Positions 56,917 to 64,000 of a stretch of DNA of 64,000 nucleotides are shown here, in pieces. The notes beneath the pieces are model-generated. The model was given only the letters and a program-made list of their open reading frames with translations. It made no database searches and was not told where the DNA came from. The stretch's first letter is position 1; every line of letters starts with the position of its first letter. Location: the NCBI RefSeq assembly GCF_012396555.1, contig NZ_JAAXPS010000001.1, positions 62,001 through 126,000 on the forward strand, read 5' to 3'. Both the position numbers and the translations under genes were made by a program. The stretch comes from Facklamia miroungae (GTDB lineage: Bacteria; Bacillota; Bacilli; Lactobacillales; Aerococcaceae).

Positions 56917-58806
56917 ATGAAAGAATTAAGTATCCAAAATTTATCAAAATCATATGGCGTGAAACAATTAGTTGACCAAGTCGACTTTTCTATTCGTACC
57001 GGAGACCGGGTAGGACTGATTGGACCTAACGGAACCGGTAAATCGTCTTTTCTTAGAGTCATTGCAGGTATTGATACCTACGATAGTGGTCAAATCAAAA
57101 CCCCTAATGATTATGAAATCGCCTATTTAGAACAAAACCCCCGTTTAGATCCTGCTAAAACAATTCTCGAAACGGTTTATGATTCTGAAGCTGCAGACAT
57201 TCAATTGCTCTTGGCCTATGAAAAATGCCGCATGGATTTGGAGTCGGATCCTACCAATCAAAGCTTACAAGATCAGTTTACACAATTATCGGATCAAATG
57301 ACTTTAAAATCAGCTTGGGAAGTTGAAATAGCAGCGAAGTCGATTCTTACACAATTAAAAATATACGATTTAAACAAAAAAGTTGGTCAGTGTTCAGGAG
57401 GTCAGCAAAAAAGAATTGGCATTGCCCAAGTCTTAATAGCAGAACCTGACCTTCTTATTTTAGATGAACCGACCAACCATTTAGATGTTGATTCCATTCG
57501 TTGGTTAGAAAAGTATTTAGCAGCCTATCAAGGAGCTTTATTATTAGTTACCCATGATCGCTACTTTTTAGAACGATCTGTTAATAAAATCATTGAATTA
57601 CAATATGGTCGCATTACTGAGTTTGAAGGTAACTATCAAACCTATCTAACAAAAAAGGCTGAATTAATTGAAATGCAAACCAAACAAGCTCAAAAGCAAG
57701 ACCGACTGTACTTACAAGAATTAGCTTGGATGCGCCAAGGAGCTCAAGCAAGATCTACAAAACAACAAGCAAGAATTGACCGCTTTAACCAATTAAAAGA
57801 TTCGATCGGACAAAGAGATCAAGCTCAGGAAGCGATTGAATTTAATTTTTCACAGCAGCGCATGGGTAATCAAATCATTGAATTAGAAGATGTTCGTTTA
57901 GAAATAGCCAATCATTTAATTCTTGATGGTTTAACGAAAACCTTTGTCAAGGGTGACCGCTTAGGTGTAGTTGGGCCCAATGGGGTAGGCAAATCCACCT
58001 TTTTAAATAGTTTAGCTGGTTTACATGCCTTTACTTCGGGGGAGTGTAAGTTGGGACAAACAGTAAGCATTGCTTATTATCGTCAATTAGATGAAGATTT
58101 ACCTAATGACATGCGGATCCTAACCTACTTGACCCAAGTAGCGGACCAATTTAAACGACCAGATGGTTCAAAAGTTTCAGCTTCACAAATGTTGGAAAGG
58201 TTCAATTTTCCTAAAGAAACACATGGCTCTCTAATTCAGTCATTATCTGGTGGGGAAAGGAGAAGATTATATTTACTAACCCTCTTAATTCAAGAACCAA
58301 ATGTTCTTCTATTAGACGAACCGACCAATGATTTAGATATCGAGACCTTAAATACCTTAGAAGATTATATTGATCGTTTTGAAGGCGTTGTGATTATTGT
58401 TTCACATGATCGTTACTTTTTGGATAAGACAGTTGATCAGTTACTCGTCATGCACGGTCAGGGAAAGTTCGATGTATTTTGGGGTACTTTTTCAGAATAT
58501 TTAGAAAATACGGATCAAAAAACTTCAAACATAGAAAAAACAAAGCAGATTCTGCCAAAAGAATCCATAGCAAATCAGAATTCAACTAAGAAAAAGCGCA
58601 TGACCTATCAAGAAAAGCAAGAATGGCAAGATATTGAAGAGCGAATTCATAATGTGGAAGTTAAAATTGAAGAAGGACGCAAAATGATGGAGACCTATGC
58701 CAATGATGCAGTCAAATTAATGGATCTCCATCAAGAGATTGAAAAATTAGAAACGGACTTATTAGCACTCTATGAGCGATATGATTACTTGAGCGATTTA
58801 GCTTAA
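56917..58806 (+). CDS. ABC-F family ATPase, Uup-like
   Basis: Soluble protein with two ABC domains and no membrane part, 629 residues. Walker A GPNGTGKSS near 36 and GPNGVGKST near 352; ABC signatures CSGGQQKR and LSGGERRR; Walker B LLILDEPTNHLD and LLLDEPTNDLD. The interdomain linker (about 225-310) is basic, and the C-terminus (about 560-629) is a coiled coil as in Uup. ABC-F proteins act on the ribosome; Uup is linked to ribosome function and transposon excision. Antibiotic-resistance ABC-Fs are usually shorter, so resistance is not implied. ATG 56917 behind AAGGGG. Confidence 0.92.
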   Translation: MKELSIQNLSKSYGVKQLVDQVDFSIRTGDRVGLIGPNGTGKSSFLRVIAGIDTYDSGQIKTPNDYEIAYLEQNPRLDPAKTILETVYDSEAADIQLLLAYEKCRMDLESDPTNQSLQDQFTQLSDQMTLKSAWEVEIAAKSILTQLKIYDLNKKVGQCSGGQQKRIGIAQVLIAEPDLLILDEPTNHLDVDSIRWLEKYLAAYQGALLLVTHDRYFLERSVNKIIELQYGRITEFEGNYQTYLTKKAELIEMQTKQAQKQDRLYLQELAWMRQGAQARSTKQQARIDRFNQLKDSIGQRDQAQEAIEFNFSQQRMGNQIIELEDVRLEIANHLILDGLTKTFVKGDRLGVVGPNGVGKSTFLNSLAGLHAFTSGECKLGQTVSIAYYRQLDEDLPNDMRILTYLTQVADQFKRPDGSKVSASQMLERFNFPKETHGSLIQSLSGGERRRLYLLTLLIQEPNVLLLDEPTNDLDIETLNTLEDYIDRFEGVVIIVSHDRYFLDKTVDQLLVMHGQGKFDVFWGTFSEYLENTDQKTSNIEKTKQILPKESIANQNSTKKKRMTYQEKQEWQDIEERIHNVEVKIEEGRKMMETYANDAVKLMDLHQEIEKLETDLLALYERYDYLSDLA

Positions 58807-58820
58807 TAGGAGGAAGGTAA

Positions 58821-59762
58821 ATGAAACAATATCAAGATCTAATACGGTATATCTTAGACCATGGGGCTAAAAAATTGGACCGAACGGGTACGGGGACATT
58901 ATCAACTTTCGGCTACCAAATGCGCTTTAATTTAAAGGAAGAATTTCCCATTTTAACAAGTAAACGTGTTCCTTTTTCGTTAGTTAAATCTGAATTATTA
59001 TGGTTTTTAAGAGGAGATACCAATATTAAATACCTCTTAAGTCATAATAATCATATCTGGGATGAGTGGGCCTTCGAGAAATATATCCAATCCGATCAAT
59101 ACCAAGGCCCCGATCTTAAAAACTTTGGACAGCGTAGTTTAGAATCCGAAGACTTTATGAAAATCTATCAAGTGGAATTAAATAAATTCCATCAAAAAAT
59201 TTTAAATGATCAGCAGTTTGCCAACCAATTTGGCGATCTAGGTCCTATATATGGCAAGCAATGGCGGTCTTGGACTGATTGTGAAGGCCAAGTGATTGAT
59301 CAAATCCAACAAGTAATCGACTCGATTAGAAAGCAACCCGATTCAAGACGTCACATTGTCACAGCCTGGAACCCTGCTGAAATTGCTGAAGCTGCTTTAC
59401 CGCCATGTCATTGTTTTTTTCAGTTTTATGTCAGTCAAGGCCGTTTATCTTGTCAACTTTATCAACGATCCGCAGATGTCTTTTTAGGGGTTCCTTTTAA
59501 CATTGCTTCCTATGCTTTATTAACGCATTTAATCGCAAAGGAAACCGGTTTAGAACCCGGCGAATTTGTACATGTCTTAGGAGATGCGCATTTATATCTC
59601 AATCACCTACAAGCAGCCGAAACGTTATTAAAACGCTCTCCACGTCCGCTACCTAAGCTTAGAATCGACGATTTTCAATCGATGGATCAATTAAGTCTCG
59701 ATCAAATTCAATTAGAAAATTACCAACCCTATCCAACCATTAAAGCACCTATTGCAGTTTAA
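58821..59762 (+). CDS. thyA: Thymidylate synthase ThyA
   Basis: Converts dUMP to dTMP with methylene-THF, producing dihydrofolate. 313 residues, the long lactobacillar form: [17 protein letters not shown] near residue 19, an insertion around 85-135, catalytic Cys in [12 protein letters not shown] near 195, and [18 protein letters not shown] near 212. ATG with AGGAGG, 15 bp after the ABC-F gene and 20 bp before dfrA, which recycles the dihydrofolate. Confidence 0.97.
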   Translation: MKQYQDLIRYILDHGAKKLDRTGTGTLSTFGYQMRFNLKEEFPILTSKRVPFSLVKSELLWFLRGDTNIKYLLSHNNHIWDEWAFEKYIQSDQYQGPDLKNFGQRSLESEDFMKIYQVELNKFHQKILNDQQFANQFGDLGPIYGKQWRSWTDCEGQVIDQIQQVIDSIRKQPDSRRHIVTAWNPAEIAEAALPPCHCFFQFYVSQGRLSCQLYQRSADVFLGVPFNIASYALLTHLIAKETGLEPGEFVHVLGDAHLYLNHLQAAETLLKRSPRPLPKLRIDDFQSMDQLSLDQIQLENYQPYPTIKAPIAV

Positions 59763-59782
59763 ATATTTAGGAGGAAAAAAAG

Positions 59783-60271
59783 ATGATTACATATGTCTAT
59801 GCACAAGATTTAAAAGGCGCAATTGGCTATCAGAATGATTTACCTTGGCATCTACCCAGTGATTTAAAGTTTTTTAAGGAAGTAACGATGGGCCACACTA
59901 TGCTGATGGGACGAACTACCTTCGAATCGATGGACCGAAGAATCTTACCGGGCCGCAAGACGGTTGTTTTAACCAGTCAAGAAGATTATGGTAAAGATAT
60001 TGATGAATTAGAATTGGTCCATAGTGTGGAAGATGTCTTAGAATTAGCTAAAAATCAAGAGTTAATGGTAATTGGAGGAGCAGGAGTATTTAAATCTTTG
60101 ATGGAGCATGTCGATAAAATTTTACGTACGGTCATTGAGGGGGAATTTCCCGCAGATACTTATATGCCTGATATTGATCAAAATATATTTCGTTTAGATA
60201 AGGTAATTGACCTTCCGGCTGATGATAAAAATCCCTATCCTCATCGCTTTGAGTGGTGGGTGAGGAAATAA
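59783..60271 (+). CDS. dfrA: Dihydrofolate reductase
   Basis: Reduces dihydrofolate to tetrahydrofolate with NADPH. 162 residues with NDLPWHLPSDLKFFKEVTMG (active-site Asp in PSDLKFF), MGRTTFESM near 42, and the NADPH-binding VIGGAGVFKSL near 95. ATG with AGGAGG. Translationally near-coupled to proC, whose ATG follows two bases after the stop codon. Confidence 0.96.
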   Translation: MITYVYAQDLKGAIGYQNDLPWHLPSDLKFFKEVTMGHTMLMGRTTFESMDRRILPGRKTVVLTSQEDYGKDIDELELVHSVEDVLELAKNQELMVIGGAGVFKSLMEHVDKILRTVIEGEFPADTYMPDIDQNIFRLDKVIDLPADDKNPYPHRFEWWVRK

Positions 60272-60273
60272 CT

Positions 60274-61086
60274 ATGGCAGACTTTATAACTAATAAGAAT
60301 GTAGGTTTTATCGGTTGTGGTAACATGGGATCGGCAATTATTAAAGCGCTGAGTGCATCCTACCCCAATCAAAGTTTTTATTTATTTGATAAAGATTTAA
60401 ACAAAAGTCAAGCATTGGCTCAAGATAGCGGAAAATGTGTCGAAGCTGTGAGCACCCTGGCAGATCTATTAGCTTTAAGCCAAACGCTTTTTATTGGAGT
60501 AAAACCCAAAGATCTGGATGACCTCCTGCTATCAGTCAAACCGTTTAATAATCAAGAATCCAAGTTATGGATTTCAATGGTTGTTGGTCGAAGTTTGGAT
60601 TCTATTCAAGCTGATTTACCGTCCAATCATTCTCTTATTCGTATTATGCCCAATACACCGGTTGCAATCGGGGAGGGGTTTATTTCCTATTGTTACCAAG
60701 CAGACGGTTTAAAGAAACAATCTATCGATGATTTTACTCAATTCATGGCTCCTTTAGGAAAGCTTCAATACGTTGAAGAAAACCTTTTTGATATTGCGTC
60801 AGCTATTGCGGGATCGGCTCCTGCCTTCATCTATCAATTAATTGAGGCAATGGGTGATGCCGGCGTTTACCATGGGTTAAGCCGTAAGCAAGCGATCGAA
60901 ATGTCAGCTAAAACAGTCGTGGGAGCAGGCCAAATGGTCCTAAAAAGCCATAAACACCCAGCTGAATTAAAGGATGCTGTAACGAGTCCTAATGGAACGA
61001 CAATAGCTGGTATACGAAGTCTTGAAGCAAGTGGTTTTAGATCGGCCATATTTGAAGCCATTTTAGCTACAATCGAACGAACATAA
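60274..61086 (+). CDS. proC: Pyrroline-5-carboxylate reductase
   Basis: Last step of proline synthesis, reducing P5C with NAD(P)H. 270 residues: N-terminal Rossmann fold with VGFIGCGNMGSAII (residues 9-22), KPKDLDDLL near 83, RIMPNTPVAIGEG near 118, and the C-terminal signature VTSPNGTTIAGIRSLEASGFR near 232. ATG 60274 with GAGG at the end of dfrA; the longer in-frame start at 60253 lies inside dfrA. Confidence 0.95.
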   Translation: MADFITNKNVGFIGCGNMGSAIIKALSASYPNQSFYLFDKDLNKSQALAQDSGKCVEAVSTLADLLALSQTLFIGVKPKDLDDLLLSVKPFNNQESKLWISMVVGRSLDSIQADLPSNHSLIRIMPNTPVAIGEGFISYCYQADGLKKQSIDDFTQFMAPLGKLQYVEENLFDIASAIAGSAPAFIYQLIEAMGDAGVYHGLSRKQAIEMSAKTVVGAGQMVLKSHKHPAELKDAVTSPNGTTIAGIRSLEASGFRSAIFEAILATIERT

Positions 61087-61090
61087 AAAT

Positions 61091-61156
61091 ATCCATCCCA
61101 AGTTATTCACTTTTGAAAAAGAGTCAAAAGTAAAATAAAATTGGGATGGATTTTTA
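61091..61156. terminator. Bidirectional terminator between proC and the hemolysin III gene
   Basis: ATCCATCCCAA (61091-61101) pairs with TTGGGATGGAT (61141-61151), around an inner ACTTTTG/CAAAAGT stem, and is followed by TTTTT. Confidence 0.85.
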
Positions 61157-61164
61157 AAGTGAAT

Positions 61165-61824
61165 TTAGACATATTTTAGGATAGAATAAAACATTAAGCC
61201 GGCCCCAAGAACCACGAAAAGATGCCAAATTACATGCATCCATTTATTGGACTTCATCGAGTAGAAGATGGTACCTACCGAATAAGCGAATCCTCCCAGT
61301 CCGAGAAAAACAATTCCTAAAAAATTGATTGACTGCGAAAGAGGATATATAATTAGAAGACTTAGCCAACCTAAGGCTAGATAAAGAAATGTCGATAGTT
61401 TAGGGAAACGGTCTATGGCTAATAACTCATAGATGATTCCGGCAATTGCTAACCCCCAAATAATAATAAGGAAAAAATAAGCTAATTGGTTATTAATCCC
61501 TATCATCAAATAAGGAGTATAGGTTCCAGCGATGAGTAAATAAATGGCAGAGTGATCAAGTTTTTGAAGGATCGGTCGGTATGAACTATGGGAAAAAGCA
61601 TGATAAAGAGTCGAATTTGTGAAAAGAGCGATTAAGGAAAGTCCATAGATAATATAAGCAGATATTGCTATAGAGGATTCTCGTTGAATGCCCTTTCGAA
61701 TGAGCAAAAACGTGGCTAGCAGTGATAAAAGAGCTGCAAATCCATGAGTGAGAGCATTCCAAAATTCAATTTTCTTTTGTTCTTTGTTAGTCTTAGAATT
61801 AGTAGCGATATGACTTGATGGCAT
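61165..61824 (-). CDS. Hemolysin III family membrane protein (PAQR/YqfA type)
   Basis: 219 residues with seven predicted hydrophobic segments. PAQR zinc-binding positions are visible: NALTHGFAAL near the start, NSTLYHAFSHSSYRP near 80, and HVIWHLFVVLGAGLMFYSIL at the end. The family name is historical; most members are not proven haemolysins and may act in membrane fluidity control. Start chosen at ATG 61824, eight bases after GGAAGGAG; ATG 61842 would overlap this signal. Convergent with proC. Confidence 0.9.
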   Translation of the reverse strand: MPSSHIATNSKTNKEQKKIEFWNALTHGFAALLSLLATFLLIRKGIQRESSIAISAYIIYGLSLIALFTNSTLYHAFSHSSYRPILQKLDHSAIYLLIAGTYTPYLMIGINNQLAYFFLIIIWGLAIAGIIYELLAIDRFPKLSTFLYLALGWLSLLIIYPLSQSINFLGIVFLGLGGFAYSVGTIFYSMKSNKWMHVIWHLFVVLGAGLMFYSILKYV

Positions 61825-62015
61825 TTTAAAGGCTCCTTCCATTCGTACACGTTTAGTATACTTAACTTGTAACTAATAAGAAAGAAAAAGCTTAAAAGTA
61901 GGAGTATTGATTTATTTATTGACACTTCTAATGCTATAATACTAATAATTAGATTATATCCATAAGACCTATCAGTTACAAAGTGGATTACTAATAAAAG
62001 AAGAGGAGGTCTGAA

Positions 62016-62234
62016 ATGGGACCTAGTTTTTATGAGTTTATCATGCGCTATGTGGATGAGACAGCAAATGATCCCATGAGTCGCTTAGCAAATGCTGTCA
62101 GTCGAGATATCGCTTTTCCTAAACAAAGTCGAGATTTTCAAGAAATATCCAACTATCTAGAAAAAAATAGTCACTATTCTCGGATGTTGACTATTTTTGA
62201 TGATGCTTGGCACCAATACCAATACGCAATTTAG
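62016..62234 (+). CDS. YozE family protein (UPF0346)
   Basis: 72 residues, entirely the YozE SAM-like four-helix domain, with FYEFIMRYVDETANDPMSRL (residues 5-24) and the conserved FPKQSRDFQEISNYLE and FDDAWHQYQ. Function unknown. ATG with AGAGGAGG. It is 12 bp from deoD and 42 bp downstream of a possible promoter start region containing TATAAT near 61936. Confidence 0.92.
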   Translation: MGPSFYEFIMRYVDETANDPMSRLANAVSRDIAFPKQSRDFQEISNYLEKNSHYSRMLTIFDDAWHQYQYAI

Positions 62235-62246
62235 AGGAGAGATTAA

Positions 62247-62960
62247 ATGAGTACACATATTCAAGCCCAATATGGTCAAATCGCACCAACAGTATTATTC
62301 CCTGGCGATCCACTTCGAGCAAAGTATATCGCTGAACATTTTCTAGAAAATGTAATCCAATATAACAATGTCAGAAATATGTTTGGTTATACTGGCGATT
62401 ATCATGGCATCAAAGTTTCTGTTCAGGGATCTGGAATGGGTATTCCTTCAGCCATGATTTATGCAGAGGAGTTATACCGCGATTATGATGTTCAAACAAT
62501 TATTCGCGTGGGATCAGCAGGTGGTATGCAAGAAGATGTAAAAGTGAGAGATTTGGTTTTGGCTCAAGGTGCAACGACTGATTCTTCTGTCCTTACGAAT
62601 ATTTTTAAGGGTCAAGTCTCATTTGCTGCTTTAGCTGATTTTCAAACGCTAGACTTTGCTTATCACTTAGCGCAAGATAAATTGGGAGACCGAGTTCATG
62701 TCGGTAATGTGCTTTCGAGTGACCGTTTTTACAATGAAGAGTTAGATAAGGAAAAATTAGCAAAATATGGCGTTTTAGCTGTTGAGATGGAAGCCGCAGG
62801 TCTTTACGCTTTAGCCGCTAAGTTTCAACGGAGAGCTTTAGCTATTTGCACTATTTCTGATCACTTAATTACCGGGCAAGAAACAACTGCACAAGAACGC
62901 GAACAAACCTTTACCGATATGATGGAAATTGCCTTAGATACGGCAGTCAAGCTTGATTAG
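62247..62960 (+). CDS. deoD: Purine nucleoside phosphorylase, DeoD type
   Basis: Salvage enzyme splitting purine (deoxy)nucleosides with phosphate. 237 residues with VLFPGDPLRAKYIAEHFL near residue 16 (phosphate site), the Arg-containing VGSAGGMQEDVKV near 91, and the catalytic Asp region TISDHLITG near 204. ATG with AGAGGAGA. Hexameric DeoD-type rather than trimeric PNP by length and motifs. Confidence 0.95.
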   Translation: MSTHIQAQYGQIAPTVLFPGDPLRAKYIAEHFLENVIQYNNVRNMFGYTGDYHGIKVSVQGSGMGIPSAMIYAEELYRDYDVQTIIRVGSAGGMQEDVKVRDLVLAQGATTDSSVLTNIFKGQVSFAALADFQTLDFAYHLAQDKLGDRVHVGNVLSSDRFYNEELDKEKLAKYGVLAVEMEAAGLYALAAKFQRRALAICTISDHLITGQETTAQEREQTFTDMMEIALDTAVKLD

Positions 62961-62990
62961 AGGTTATATTCAGAAAGAAGGGAAGATGGG

Positions 62991-64000
62991 ATGATTTCAA
63001 ACCATAAATTTATAAAGAGAAAAAATAAGAAACAAAATCAATGGTATAAAGATACTTGGTTCCGTCTTTTTTTAATACTATCAGTTCTTGGGATAGTCGT
63101 TTATTTTAAGACCTTACCGATTTCAGCAAGGGGAGGCTTATTTGAAACTCCGACTATTGAAAAAGAGGACCAATTAACTAAGGAAGACTTGGCTGTTATC
63201 CAAGAAGTTTATAATTCGTTACAAATAAACTATATTGAGGAACTCGATAAGAATAAATTAATAGAAGGCGCTTTAAAAGGGATGGTTGAAGCAGTAGATG
63301 ATCCTTATTCAGAGTTTTTAAATCCTTCTGAAATGACCCCTTTTGATGATTCACTCGAAGGTTCTTTTACCGGTATTGGGGTACAATTTATGTTAAAAGA
63401 AGGTCTGCCAACCGTTATTGCTCCGGTAGATGGAACGCCTGCAGCAAAAGCAGGTATTAAAGCTAATGATATCTTTTTAACTGCCAATGGCGTAGAGCTT
63501 CAAGGTCTAGATACTAGTGAAATTGTTCAGCATATACGTGGACCATTAGGCTCAGAGATAACTTTAACAGTAAAAAGAGGGGATTCAACTTTTGATGTAA
63601 CCATGACAAGAGAAGAAATTCCATTGACAACTGTGACCGCTGAACAAGATGCTGACCACAAGCAAATAGGAGTCGTAAAAGTCAGTCAATTCGCAAGCTC
63701 GACCTATGATGAAATGGTAGCAGCGGTTAAAGAATTAAGATCAAAAGGAGCCGATCGATTTATCTTTGATTTCCGCTATAATCCGGGCGGAATGCTAGAA
63801 ACAGCTTTACAAGTAAGTAATATGTTTTTGGAAGATGACCAAGTAATTATGCAAACGGATGATCGATTGAGTGAACCGATTGAGTACCTGGCTTCAGATG
63901 AGCGTTATGGCTCTTTTCAAATTACTGAACCCTATGTTCTCTTAATTGACGAAGGATCCGCTTCTGCGAGTGAGATTTTAGCAGCTGCTATTAAAGAAAA
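62991..64000 (+). CDS. S41 family C-terminal processing peptidase (3' partial)
   Basis: Membrane-anchored serine protease of the CtpA/Prc family; about 336 codons are visible and the frame runs off the right edge. A basic N-terminus (KFIKRKNKKQ) and one membrane helix (about residues 24-42) place the rest outside the cell. A PDZ domain spans about 120-205 (GSFTGIGVQFM, IRGPLGSEITLTVKRG), followed by the catalytic domain with FDFRYNPGGML and the Ser-containing GSASASEILAAAIKE near 322-335. The catalytic Lys would lie beyond the window. ATG 62991 follows GAAGGGAAG, 30 bp after deoD. Confidence 0.92.
   Translation, partial: MISNHKFIKRKNKKQNQWYKDTWFRLFLILSVLGIVVYFKTLPISARGGLFETPTIEKEDQLTKEDLAVIQEVYNSLQINYIEELDKNKLIEGALKGMVEAVDDPYSEFLNPSEMTPFDDSLEGSFTGIGVQFMLKEGLPTVIAPVDGTPAAKAGIKANDIFLTANGVELQGLDTSEIVQHIRGPLGSEITLTVKRGDSTFDVTMTREEIPLTTVTAEQDADHKQIGVVKVSQFASSTYDEMVAAVKELRSKGADRFIFDFRYNPGGMLETALQVSNMFLEDDQVIMQTDDRLSEPIEYLASDERYGSFQITEPYVLLIDEGSASASEILAAAIKE

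Overview
The window is a low-GC Gram-positive chromosome segment. Gene content (class III Fbp, PolC, HrcA/CtsR heat-shock control, FloA, YitT, many TTG/GTG starts, strong AGGAGG ribosome binding sites) points to Firmicutes, order Lactobacillales. An Aerococcaceae- or Carnobacteriaceae-like organism is my best guess, but this is inference and the species cannot be named from the sequence alone.

Region 1-2095 is the right end of a prophage. It holds an endolysin (zinc amidase, CW_7 repeat, SH3-like domain), a compact locus with the layout of an Fst/par-type type I toxin-antitoxin system, an apparently SOS-controlled YolD-like gene, candidate integrase arm repeats, and an attachment site recognisable as the displaced last 15 codons of rplS (ribosomal protein L19) followed by the rplS terminator. 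The host chromosome starts after this.

Region 2146-16622 carries metabolic and stress genes: fbp, a small uncharacterised gene, then yitT, yitU, yitW and yitV homologues (gathered as in Bacillus but rearranged), and a 466-bp gap at 5700-6165 that holds a probable orphan structured RNA plus a candidate hydrophobic peptide. Next come a lineage-restricted small gene, clpB under two CtsR boxes, an AI-2E-family permease, the nfeD-floA membrane microdomain operon with a third unknown membrane-anchored gene, and a DUF2974 hydrolase.

Region 16732-32805 is the information-processing core: rpsB (with a structured leader), tsf, pyrH, frr, uppS, cdsA, rseP, polC, then the rimP-nusA-ylxR-ylxQ-infB-rbfA operon behind a rimP-leader hairpin. 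proS and dxr, often found here, are absent. Region 32835-41791 has truB-ribF, the hrcA-grpE-dnaK-dnaJ heat-shock operon with a CIRCE operator, and lepA.

Region 41826-52671 is a complete-looking purEK-SQLF-MNHD operon under PurR-box-like sequences, but without purC or purB. PurF has lost one Cys of the Fe-S cluster. The rest holds mscS, class I aldolase (fda), 5-formyl-THF cyclo-ligase, ung, a CPBP membrane protease, an ABC-F ATPase (Uup type), thyA-dfrA-proC, a hemolysin III family protein, yozE, deoD and the start of a ctpA-type S41 protease that runs off the right edge. No rRNA, tRNA, CRISPR array or complete insertion sequence was seen.
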